A stretch of DNA of 12,570 nucleotides. Source: DATBFX01 sp036558305 (GTDB lineage: Bacteria; Chloroflexota; Chloroflexia; Thermomicrobiales; UBA6265). A program made the position numbers and the translations under genes. Positions within the stretch are counted from its first letter, which is position 1. The number at the start of each line of letters is the position of its first letter. Where the stretch lies: positions 1 through 12,570 of the forward strand of contig DATBFX010000547.1 in NCBI GenBank assembly GCA_036558305.1. Reading direction: 5' to 3'. Positions 1 to 6,144 of the stretch are shown one piece after another. A model generated the notes under the pieces. That model saw only the letters and a program-made list of their open reading frames with translations, searched no databases and was not told the DNA's origin.

Positions 1-970
1 CGCGCACCCGCTGTCGCGCCACCACCCGAGGTTCGGGTTTGGTCTCGGGTTCGGTTGCCGGGTTCTGGGCGGTGTCCGCCTTGTTGCGCGTGCCGAGCAG
101 GGCATCGAGCTCGGCGCCCAGCAGGAAGACGATTCCGGTGACGTCGAGGAAGAAGAGGAGCACGAGCACGGCCCCGACCACGCCGTAGGCGCTGCCGGGG
201 TTGGCAAAACGCAGGTAGATCCCGAACCCGGCCGTGGCGAGGAGCCAGAGCAGGGTCGCCAGGATCACACCCGGCGAGAGCCAGCGGAACGGCCGTTTCA
301 CGTTCGGACCGGCGTTGTAGAGGACCGCCAGGACCAACGCCAGCGCCGCGACCGCGGCCGGCCAGCGGAGCACGTTCCAGAGCACGTCGAAGACCGTCCC
401 CAGACCGGCCCGGTCGGCGATCCAGTGACCGATGCGCTGGCCGAAGACGAGCAGGACGAAGGCGAGGTTGACGAAGAGCGCCAGGAATAGCGTCAATCCG
501 AGCGTGAGGAGTTTCTTCTTGAGGAAGGGGCGGTCGTCCTCGGCGTCGAAGGCGAGGTTGAACGCCTCGATCAACGCCGCGACCGCGTTCGATCCGCCCC
601 AGAGCGCCAGCACGGCCGCGACCAGCACCCCCAACGATGCCCTGCCGCCGCCCACCTTGGCGACCGCGTTGTCGATCATCGAATTGAGCAGGTCCTTCGT
701 GTCGGCGGGCGCGCGGTCGCGGACGAATGTGCGCAGATGCTCCTCCACCTGCACGTTCGTCGCGCGATCGACCACCGCGGCGAGGGCGACGGTGAGGATG
801 ATCAGTGCCGGGAGCGCGAAGACGGTGTTGTAGGCAAAGGCCGCCGCCAGGGTGGTGACCTTGTGCTCCTTGAACTTGCCGAAGAGTTCCTTGCCGAGCG
901 TTTTGACGGCCGCGGGCGACCGCCAGTCCATCGCGCCGGGCGCTTCCGCCGCGGGGTGTTCTCCCTCCAT
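1..970 (-). CDS. YihY/BrkB-family inner membrane protein (3' end outside window)
   Basis: The reading frame is open from an ATG at 970 to the window edge, giving at least 323 residues. A strong Shine-Dalgarno (AGGAGG) sits four bases before the ATG, which fixes the start. Residues 34-62 (KEHKVTTLAAAFAYNTVFALPAL...) match the conserved first helix region of the YihY family (PF03631, once misnamed ribonuclease BN). Further hydrophobic segments lie near residues 111-135, 156-177, 203-219, 233-252 and 261-288, about six in all. The family motifs YNAGPNVKRPFRWLSPG (218-234) and a PGSAYGVVGAVLVLLFF stretch (258-274) are present. A hydrophilic charged tail follows from about residue 293. The family consists of polytopic cytoplasmic-membrane proteins, some proposed as transporters; the substrate is unknown. 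Family assignment is firm, function is not. Confidence 0.93.
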   Translation of the reverse strand, partial: MEGEHPAAEAPGAMDWRSPAAVKTLGKELFGKFKEHKVTTLAAAFAYNTVFALPALIILTVALAAVVDRATNVQVEEHLRTFVRDRAPADTKDLLNSMIDNAVAKVGGGRASLGVLVAAVLALWGGSNAVAALIEAFNLAFDAEDDRPFLKKKLLTLGLTLFLALFVNLAFVLLVFGQRIGHWIADRAGLGTVFDVLWNVLRWPAAVAALALVLAVLYNAGPNVKRPFRWLSPGVILATLLWLLATAGFGIYLRFANPGSAYGVVGAVLVLLFFLDVTGIVFLLGAELDALLGTRNKADTAQNPATEPETKPEPRVVARQRVR

Positions 971-1411
971 GGCTCCTCCTGTCGGGATGTCCGAAGCGTT
1001 GCGCGAGCCGGTAGATTCTCTCCTTCGCTTCCCGCGTCGGACCCCGGGACCGGCGCCGCCACGGCACGGCCGCGCGGCGTTTCGCCATGGTAGCAAGCAA
1101 ACGCATCAGCGGCGCGAGCGGCGCCGCCTCGTCGATTGCCATGGGGTGGGCGGCCGGTTCGCCGGCGCCTCGGGCCAGCCCCGCCGCCGGCGGCGGCGCG
1201 ACCGGCGATGAACGAACGGCGCGGCGGTTGTCGCCAGCGCGGCGAAGCTGCGCTCCTCGAACGGTTCCAGCATCGGTTCCATCAGCACTGCACCACGATC
1301 GGCACCATAAGCGAGATCAAACCGCCGCCGATATACACCCCGGCCTCCCTTCGGGCGTGGTGCCCCCGGCAAGGAACCGGGGGCACCCGATGAGCGCGAT
1401 CGGTGCGGCCG
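971..1411. other. Intergenic region without a supported gene
   Basis: These 441 bases separate two genes transcribed leftwards. Short open frames exist on both strands, but all are arginine/proline-rich, lack good ribosome sites and resemble no family. The stretch holds the leader of the YihY-type gene at its left end, a 16-bp GC-only palindrome at 1181-1196, and a terminator-like hairpin at 1360-1386. I see no RNA gene. Confidence 0.6.
1360..1386 (-). terminator. Terminator-like hairpin downstream of the PRC/DUF2382 gene
   Basis: A perfect 10-bp inverted repeat (GTGCCCCCGG / CCGGGGGCAC) with a 7-base loop begins 25 bases after the stop of the gene ending at 1412. No T-run follows on either strand, so it is not a canonical intrinsic terminator. 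In GC-rich bacteria such hairpins can still end transcripts or protect the 3' end. Confidence 0.45.
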
Positions 1412-2479
1412 TTATGCCCAGCGGTAGCTGTCGAGGTCGGCGGGACGGGTCGTCCAGTCCTGGCCCTTGATCTGGTCCTTGGTCAGGCCCAGGTCCACGC
1501 GATCGGCGCTCGCCGAGGCAATCGCGGATTCCGGGAGATAGACCTGATCGTACCCGCCGAACCAGTCCCGCAGCAGACCGGGATCGAGGAGGAAGTAGTG
1601 GCGGCCGACACCGGCGGCGACGTCACCGGAGGGATGGTAGACCCCCTTGATCGTCCCGACCTTGTCGCCCTCGGCGCTGTAGACATCCTTGCCCGTCAGC
1701 AGGTTGTAGTCGGTGGCAGCCACCGGCGCCCAGCGGGCGGTCTGCGCCGTGCCGACCACCGAGCCACTCGTCGTTGCGCCGGTGGCCATGCCCGCATCGT
1801 CGACCCGAACCTCCTCGCGGCGGACGGTGCCGGCGACACGCTCGGTGCGTTGCACCTTCTCCTTGCCGATCTCGATCTCCTCGACCACCCGGTTCCGCTT
1901 CTGGACGTCGACTTCCTCGCTCAGGAGCGGGATCTCGATCGTGTCCTCCTTGTAGGCCGGCGCGTCCGCCGGGGCGTCCCGGTCGACCACGCGCCGGTTC
2001 ACCACCAGGTGCTCCTCGGTGACCGGGACGTCCATCGTCCGTTCCTCGGCCACGACGTCCTTGTTGATGCGAACCGTACCCGCCTCGACCGGCCGCTTGG
2101 TCGCGGTCAATTTCTCCTCGTGGATCGGCACCCGCACCGTCTCGCCGGTCGCGGCGCGGCCGGTTCCGGCCACCGGCGCCGGCTCCGTGCCGAGCGCCCG
2201 ATCTTCCGTGGCGTACGGTTGGGTCGCCGCCGCCATGCCCGGCGCCGCGTCCCAGGATTGGGAAAGCGCCTGGTCCTTGGTGACGGTCAGATACGCCTTG
2301 TCGCCGTCGTAGCTGCCGATCGCGTTCCGCGGAACGTAGTAGTCGGTCGGGAACAGCCATCCCTTCTCGACGACGAGGTAGGCGGGGTCGACCGCCACCA
2401 CCTTGCCGACTTTGTCGCCGTCGGCGGCGAAAACCTCGGTGCCCTCGGGGATGACCCACTGTTCCGTCGTGCTTTCCAT
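1412..2479 (-). CDS. PRC-barrel-like / DUF2382 / PRC-barrel-like stress-type protein
   Basis: A 355-aa protein. I start it at the ATG at 2479 because GGAGGTGA lies 7 bases upstream; an upstream extension to 2668 is in frame but has no such site. Residues 12-70 and 261-341 are two short beta-barrel-like halves that share GDKVG (21-25 and 271-275) and LT(V/K)TKDQ-like motifs (64-70 and 332-336), suggesting an internal duplication. Between them, residues 114-224 form a charged domain rich in E, K, R and V (TVRVPIHEEKL, DVPVTEEHLVVNRRVV, EEIEIGKEKVQ) typical of DUF2382/YsnF (PF09557). A linker rich in Ala, Thr and Gly joins the pieces. Related proteins are general-stress and desiccation-associated in several phyla; the biochemical role is unknown. 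It has no signal peptide, so it is probably cytoplasmic. It is divergent from the glycosyltransferase, with 221 bp between them. Confidence 0.9.
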   Translation of the reverse strand: MESTTEQWVIPEGTEVFAADGDKVGKVVAVDPAYLVVEKGWLFPTDYYVPRNAIGSYDGDKAYLTVTKDQALSQSWDAAPGMAAATQPYATEDRALGTEPAPVAGTGRAATGETVRVPIHEEKLTATKRPVEAGTVRINKDVVAEERTMDVPVTEEHLVVNRRVVDRDAPADAPAYKEDTIEIPLLSEEVDVQKRNRVVEEIEIGKEKVQRTERVAGTVRREEVRVDDAGMATGATTSGSVVGTAQTARWAPVAATDYNLLTGKDVYSAEGDKVGTIKGVYHPSGDVAAGVGRHYFLLDPGLLRDWFGGYDQVYLPESAIASASADRVDLGLTKDQIKGQDWTTRPADLDSYRWA

Positions 2480-2578
2480 CGCGCCGTCACCTCCGTATTC
2501 AAGCGCGTTCGGACTGTCCGTTCCGGGGCTAGTCATCCGATACCGAACGGTCCCAGCCCGGAATGGTGAGATTTGCAC

Positions 2579-2637
2579 GGGTCGTGCCACCGGCCCGGTC
2601 TCTTTGGGGGAGCCCCCGATGTCCCGACCCTGGCACG
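2579..2637. repeat. Nested inverted repeats in the divergent intergenic region
   Basis: CGTGCCA (2583-2589) is the exact complement of TGGCACG (2631-2637). GGGTCG (2579-2584) likewise complements CGACCC (2625-2630), so the two pairings compete. A short GGGGG/CCCCC hairpin (2606-2617) lies inside. The region lies between the PRC/DUF2382 gene and the glycosyltransferase and could be a leader structure or operator, but the arms are short and chance is possible. Confidence 0.25.
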
Positions 2638-2700
2638 CGGCGTGCTTGCGACCGGCGCGGCGATACATCGATCGCCGGATCTTGTCGGAGGTTCACCCGC

Positions 2701-3801
2701 ATGCGGATCGCCATGGTTGCCCCCCTGATGGAACCGGTGCCGCCGCCCCTCTACGGCGGCACCGAGCGCGTGGTCTCGCTCCTGACCGAGGAGCTGGTGG
2801 GGCGCGGCCACGCCGTCACCCTCTTCGCCAGCGGCGACTCCGAGACCGCGGCCGAGCTGTTCCCCTGTTGCGAGCGGGGCCTGCGCCTGGCCCCCGGCGT
2901 CACCGACTACGTGGCCTACACCATGACCCAACTCGGGGCGGTCTACCGACGCGCCGACGAGTTCGACCTCGTCCACAACCACCTCGACTATTTCGCCTTC
3001 CCCTTGGCCCGCCTCTCGCCGACCCCGACGCTGACCACGACCCACGGCCGGCTCGATCTGCCCGAGGTTCGGCGCGTCTACGACGACTTCGCCGAGCAAT
3101 CCCTGGTCGCCATCAGCGACGACCAACGGGACTACCTTCCCGGCGCCAACTGGGTGGCGACCGTCTCCAATGCCGTCGACGTCGCCAACTACCGCTTCCG
3201 CCCCGATCCCGGCGACCACCTCGTCTTCCTGGGGCGGATCGCCCCGGAGAAGCGGCCGGACCGCGCCATCGAAATCGCCCGGGACGTCGGCATGCGCCTG
3301 GTGATCGCCGCCAAGGTCGACCCGGTCGACCAGGACTACTGGGAGCACGCGATCGAACCACTGATCGCGGGCCAACCGGGACTGATCGAATTCGTCGGTG
3401 AGGTGAACGAGCGCGAGAAAGACGAATTGCTCGGCGGCGCCTATGCCTACCTCTTCCCAATCGACTGGCCCGAGCCGTTCGGGTTGACGATGGCCGAGGC
3501 GATGGCGACCGGGACGCCGGTCGTCGCCGCCCGGGCGGGGTCGGTGCCCGAGGTCGTCGAGGACGGCGTCACCGGGTTCGTCTGCGAGACGATCTCCGAG
3601 ATGATCGACGCGATCCCGCGCGTCAAGGAACTCGACCGCCGCGCCTGCCGGGAGCGGGTCGAGCGGCTGTTCTCACCCCAGGCGATGGCCGACGGCTACG
3701 AGCGCGCCTACGCCTCCCTGCTCGGCACACCCCAACCCGGGAACGGCGTCCACCGCGATGCGCGGGAACGGCGGGAAACGGTCGCTGCGACGCACCCCTG
3801 A
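2701..3801 (+). CDS. Family 4 (GT-B) glycosyltransferase
   Basis: A 366-aa protein starting at an ATG with GGAGG nine bases upstream (2687-2691). Two Rossmann-like halves are visible. The N-terminal, acceptor-side half opens with MRIAMVAPLMEP and GGTERVV (19-25), then VHNHLDY (91-97) and THGRLD (114-119). The C-terminal, nucleotide-sugar half has LGRIAPEKRPDRAI (177-190) and EPFGLTMAEAMATGTPVVA (258-276), which contains the EX7E pair E258/E266 of GT4 retaining enzymes, followed by SVPEVVEDGVTGF. Length is normal for the family. Such enzymes transfer a sugar from a nucleotide donor in the cytoplasm; the PPP..YGGTERVV start is common in a GT4 subgroup of unknown acceptor specificity. No sugar-biosynthesis genes flank it, so the substrate cannot be inferred. 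It converges on the DinB-like gene with only two bases between stops. Confidence 0.93.
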   Translation: MRIAMVAPLMEPVPPPLYGGTERVVSLLTEELVGRGHAVTLFASGDSETAAELFPCCERGLRLAPGVTDYVAYTMTQLGAVYRRADEFDLVHNHLDYFAFPLARLSPTPTLTTTHGRLDLPEVRRVYDDFAEQSLVAISDDQRDYLPGANWVATVSNAVDVANYRFRPDPGDHLVFLGRIAPEKRPDRAIEIARDVGMRLVIAAKVDPVDQDYWEHAIEPLIAGQPGLIEFVGEVNEREKDELLGGAYAYLFPIDWPEPFGLTMAEAMATGTPVVAARAGSVPEVVEDGVTGFVCETISEMIDAIPRVKELDRRACRERVERLFSPQAMADGYERAYASLLGTPQPGNGVHRDARERRETVAATHP

Positions 3802-3803
3802 AA

Positions 3804-4322
3804 TCACGACGCACCCAGGGCTTGCCCTTGCTCCGTACGCAGCACGGTGACGATCCGTTCGATTTGCTTGACGTGCGGCTGTTCGTGGCGCGCCAGCCGC
3901 TGCGCATAGGAGAGCACCGTCCGCTCGAGGACCTTTCCCGCCCCCGTTACCGTCGCCACCCGCGACCACGTTTCGTGCGGCAACGGCTCCAGGATCGCCA
4001 GGAGTTCGGCCCGCTGCGCGGCGAAGGCGTCCAACGAGGGCCGGAACTCTAGGTCGCGGTAGTCCGTCTGCTTGATCCACGTGCGGGGGTTGACCGCGCG
4101 CAGCGCCGGGTGATCCTCGGCGAGCATCGTCGCGATGCAGCCGCCCCAGACGTCGGCGCAGGCGCGGAGGTGGGCGAGCACGTCGGCGGCGGACCACTCG
4201 CCGGGGCCGCGGGCGGTCCGCAATTGGCCCGGCGTCAGCTCGGCGGTCAGCGCGGCGAGGCGCGGCGGCGTGGAAGCAAGCAGCGTCAGCACCTGCTCGC
4301 TTGTGAGCAATCCGTCGGGCAT
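3804..4322 (-). CDS. DinB/YfiT-like putative metal-dependent protein
   Basis: A 172-aa protein starting at an ATG at 4322, preceded by AAAGGA about 11 bases upstream. GEWSAADVLAHLRACADVW (41-59) is the characteristic DinB_2 (PF12867) helix with its first metal-ligand candidate, H51. RHEQPHVKQIERI (145-157) supplies H146 and H150, the usual second and third histidine ligands. The family is a four-helix bundle; some members are thiol-dependent S-transferases acting with low-molecular-weight thiols, while many are uncharacterised and induced by stress. The C-terminal helix ends in a short polar tail. The gene stands alone, divergent from the GNAT gene. Confidence 0.88.
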   Translation of the reverse strand: MPDGLLTSEQVLTLLASTPPRLAALTAELTPGQLRTARGPGEWSAADVLAHLRACADVWGGCIATMLAEDHPALRAVNPRTWIKQTDYRDLEFRPSLDAFAAQRAELLAILEPLPHETWSRVATVTGAGKVLERTVLSYAQRLARHEQPHVKQIERIVTVLRTEQGQALGAS

Positions 4323-4484
4323 GTGGGGTCATCCTTTCGCACGCACCAAGAGACGTCATTGACCTCCACAGCCATGGTACCAGTGAGGAGATGACTTCGT
4401 AGACAATCCGCACGAAAGGGTGCAAGATCGATGCACGACGACCGCGCCGATGCGGAATGAGGACGAGATTGTGGAGTTTGCCCG

Positions 4485-4922
4485 ATGGCGACGATAACGG
4501 TACGTCAGGCCTCAACCGACGACGCGGCGGAATTCGCACGCATGCTGAACCTGTTCGACCGCATGGGGGCCACCCCCGCCCAGGTCGCCGCGCGCATGCG
4601 GGCCTGCCAAGACGTGCTGACGACCTTTTTCGGCGAACTGGACGGGCGGCCGGTCGGCTTCGCCTGCCTGCGGCTGATACCCCACGTGCAGGGCGACGAG
4701 CCGTACGCCGAACTGACCGACATCTACGTCGACGCCCCGGTCCGCCGCCACGGCGTCGCCCGCGCATTGATCGCACACGTCGAGGCCGCGGCGCGCGCTG
4801 CCGGGGCGACCGAGGTCGTGATCCTCACCGGTTTCGACAACGACGGCGCGCAGGCGGCGTACCGCGCCTGTGGCTACGCCGATTGGTTGCTGGGGATGCT
4901 CAAGCGCCTCGCTGAGGATTGA
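4485..4922 (+). CDS. GNAT-family N-acetyltransferase
   Basis: A 145-aa single-domain protein whose ATG has GGAG eight bases upstream (4473-4476). The acetyl-CoA pyrophosphate-binding motif A is clear: LTDIYVDAPVRRHGVARALI (77-96), with R88-x-G90-x-A92 matching the R/Q-x-x-G-x-G/A signature. Motif B follows as DNDGAQAAYRACGY (118-131). The N-terminal MATITVRQASTDDAAEFARM is the usual beta1-alpha1 opening. It acetylates a primary amine using acetyl-CoA; the substrate is unknown. It faces the end of the YoeB-type toxin gene with 32 bases between, but nothing suggests a functional link to that pair. Confidence 0.92.
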   Translation: MATITVRQASTDDAAEFARMLNLFDRMGATPAQVAARMRACQDVLTTFFGELDGRPVGFACLRLIPHVQGDEPYAELTDIYVDAPVRRHGVARALIAHVEAAARAAGATEVVILTGFDNDGAQAAYRACGYADWLLGMLKRLAED

Positions 4923-4954
4923 CGAACGACGAACGGGAGGCGGTGAGGCGCCAT

Positions 4955-5272
4955 TCAGTCGTCCCCGTAATGATACCGAGCCTGCAGGAAGTCGATTAGT
5001 TCGTGCCGCGCAAGGCAGACGAGGCGGTGTTCCTGCGTGATCCGCCTCGACCAGACGTCCGAGCCGAGAAACCGCAGCGGTTCCGGCTTGCCGGTGCCGG
5101 AGAACGGCGTTCGCATGATCTCCTCGATGAGCCCCCAGATGCGGTCGGCGACCCGCGGCTGCTCCCGTGTCCACCACCGCAGATCCTCACGGAACTCCGG
5201 CTGAAAAACCGCGAGTCGCTCGACGGGTCCGCCCGGCTGGGAAACGGGTCCCGGCTTACGCTTCGCCGGCAC
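4955..5272 (-). CDS. yoeB: YoeB/Txe-family mRNA interferase toxin
   Basis: A 105-residue RelE-superfamily toxin (PF06769). Residues 23-102 align along their length with E. coli YoeB as I remember it. TPFSGTGKPEPL (55-66) holds the catalytic Glu (E64, YoeB E46), WSRRITQEHRLV (74-85) holds R83 (YoeB R65), and the C-terminal RYHY has H101 and Y102 (YoeB H83, Y84). Active YoeB cleaves mRNA at the ribosome during translation. The nearest usable start is GTG at 5272, which overlaps the antitoxin end by 17 bases and adds about 20 residues (including PGPVSQPGGPVE) ahead of the usual YoeB beginning. No ATG, GTG or TTG lies closer to the conserved domain. The protein continues three residues (GDD) past the usual terminal tyrosine. 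Confidence 0.93.
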   Translation of the reverse strand: MPAKRKPGPVSQPGGPVERLAVFQPEFREDLRWWTREQPRVADRIWGLIEEIMRTPFSGTGKPEPLRFLGSDVWSRRITQEHRLVCLARHELIDFLQARYHYGDD

Positions 5273-5546
5273 GGTCGAACTCGGCGCGCCAGTCGTCGAG
5301 CGACCGCGGTGTGCCCTCTCCCGCCCGTGCCCGTTCCAACGCCGCAATCAGGCGTTCGGCGTTCGCCGGAGACCGCAAGAGGCGAGCGGTCTCCAGCAAG
5401 CCCTCGTACTCTTGGGCGGCAACCAGCACCACCGGCGCCGATCCCCGCCGCGTGAGGCGAATCGGCTCACGTTCCGCTATCGCGCGGTCCCACAACTCAG
5501 CCAGTCGCTGACGCGCTTCGGAGTAACTCACGTCGGTCGATGCCAT
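5256..5546 (-). CDS. yefM: YefM/Phd-family antitoxin
   Basis: A 96-aa protein, upstream partner of the YoeB-type toxin. I start it at the ATG at 5546 (MASTDVSYSEARQRLAELWD), with GAGGG seven bases upstream; an in-frame ATG at 5579 lacks a ribosome site. Residues 1-50 form the Phd/YefM DNA-binding fold (PF02604), with EPIRLTRRGSAPVVLVAAQEYEGLLET typical of the beta-hairpin and following helix. The C-terminal LLRSPANAERLIAALERA (57-74) matches the YefM segment that wraps the toxin active site. The antitoxin gene comes first and the frames overlap, which is the usual order for tight stoichiometric control and conditional autoregulation. Confidence 0.94.
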   Translation of the reverse strand: MASTDVSYSEARQRLAELWDRAIAEREPIRLTRRGSAPVVLVAAQEYEGLLETARLLRSPANAERLIAALERARAGEGTPRSLDDWRAEFDRAGEA

Positions 5547-5562
5547 GACCGCCCTCAGAGAA

Positions 5563-5607
5563 CCAAGACTACAGTACAAGGTTCTTGGACAAGGGGCACC
5601 ATGTCAA
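5563..5607 (-). promoter_or_regulatory. Candidate operator/promoter of the yefM-yoeB pair
   Basis: Just upstream of the antitoxin start are an inverted repeat CCAAGA (5563-5568) / TCTTGG (5583-5588), a direct repeat ACAAGG (5576-5581 and 5589-5594), and a GTACA half-site (5574-5578) resembling the TGTACA core bound by E. coli YefM. On the minus strand TTGACA (5607-5602) is a perfect -35 hexamer, but no good -10 lies at 16-18 bp. The cluster fits an autoregulatory operator; exact boundaries are a guess. Confidence 0.35.
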
Positions 5608-5698
5608 TCTATGCCCTGGGCGTCAAGCCGACCAGGTCGTGCGCATGCCGAAGCTCGCTGGTCCGCCGCAGACTTCGAACCACGCTTCGCGGCCCCTG

Positions 5699-5718
5699 CG
5701 TCGCCGCGAGCGGCGACG
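5699..5718. repeat. Perfect 8-bp stem hairpin
   Basis: CGTCGCCG and CGGCGACG pair perfectly around a four-base loop (CGAG), 74 bases before the start of the small gene at 5793. There is no U-run, so it is not a typical terminator. It could be a leader structure of the 5793 gene or simply GC-rich chance. Confidence 0.35.
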
Positions 5719-5792
5719 GCCGTTCATGTGACAACGTGTTAGCATCGAGGGAGATGTGATCGGCCGAAGCGCCGTGCGAAAGGAGCACAACG

Positions 5793-6062
5793 GTGCCGGT
5801 CTTCAAGGATGACGACGAGGCATATGAGGAGTGGCGCCGCGCGCATTGGGAGACGGGATACATTCTCGCGGTTCCGGGCCGCAACAGATCCGGCCCGGCG
5901 ATGCTCCACCAAGCTCGATGCGAGCATTTGAACAAGGCGAAAGGCGACACGCTGACCGGAAATCCGAAGGCGTGCTCAGACAACCCGTCGGACCTCGAAT
6001 CGTGGGCCAAGGTCGAAGGAGTCAGCCTGCGCGGTCCGTGCTCGGCTTGTGGAGGAAAGTGA
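5793..6062 (+). CDS. Small cysteine-containing protein of unknown function
   Basis: An 89-aa protein starting with GTG; AAAGGAG seven bases upstream supports both the gene and this start. It is acidic at the N-terminus (FKDDDEAYEEW), followed by a possible beta strand GYILAVPG (22-29), then MLHQARCEHL (37-46) with C43, C61, and a C-terminal GPCSACGG pair (C83, C86). The layout (hydrophobic strand, a His-x-x-x-Cys element, a 'DLESWAK' helix at 67-73, then a C-terminal cysteine) resembles small uncharacterised proteins I recall from actinobacteria and other phyla, but I cannot name a family. Four cysteines with one CxxC could bind a metal or form disulphides; this is inference. It converges on the Lgt-like gene. 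Confidence 0.8.
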   Translation: MPVFKDDDEAYEEWRRAHWETGYILAVPGRNRSGPAMLHQARCEHLNKAKGDTLTGNPKACSDNPSDLESWAKVEGVSLRGPCSACGGK

Positions 6063-6078
6063 TCCGGCAGGACCTCCG

Positions 6079-6144
6079 TCAAGAGCGCGCCCGCTCAAGG
6101 ACGTCGATAAGATTCTCCCGCACCACCTCTAGCGTCCCGATCAC
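6079..6144 (-). CDS. Possible 21-codon mini-ORF at the operon end
   Basis: A GTG sharing GTGA with the stop of the Lgt-like gene opens a 21-residue frame (MIGTLEVVRENLIDVLERAR, then S). The same GTGA junction occurs at the two previous gene boundaries, and the peptide is helix-like and charged. It is too short to judge; it could equally be chance, or a remnant of a longer product. I see no homologue from memory. Confidence 0.18.
   Translation of the reverse strand: MIGTLEVVRENLIDVLERARS

Noticed and set aside
1181..1196. 16-bp palindrome CCGCCGCCGGCGGCGG
   Set aside because: Simple CCG/CGG composition in GC-rich DNA; no loop and no gene close enough to suggest a role.
1106..1372. Possible small gene in the 971-1411 gap (minus strand)
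   Set aside because: A short MEPMLEPFEERSFAAL stretch looks protein-like, but the frame turns into an Arg run, overlaps the hairpin and has no ribosome site.
1403..2569. A 388-codon plus-strand frame opposite the PRC/DUF2382 gene
   Set aside because: The minus strand has a perfect ribosome site and recognisable domains; the plus frame has neither.
4333..4419. CCTTTCG (4333-4339) and CGAAAGG (4413-4419) as a possible divergent operator
   Set aside because: Widely spaced 7-bp arms, one of which is simply the Shine-Dalgarno of the DinB-like gene.
5640..5700. A GGTTCGAAG sequence on the minus strand resembling a tRNA T-loop
   Set aside because: The flanking bases do not form a T-stem and there is no acceptor or anticodon arm.
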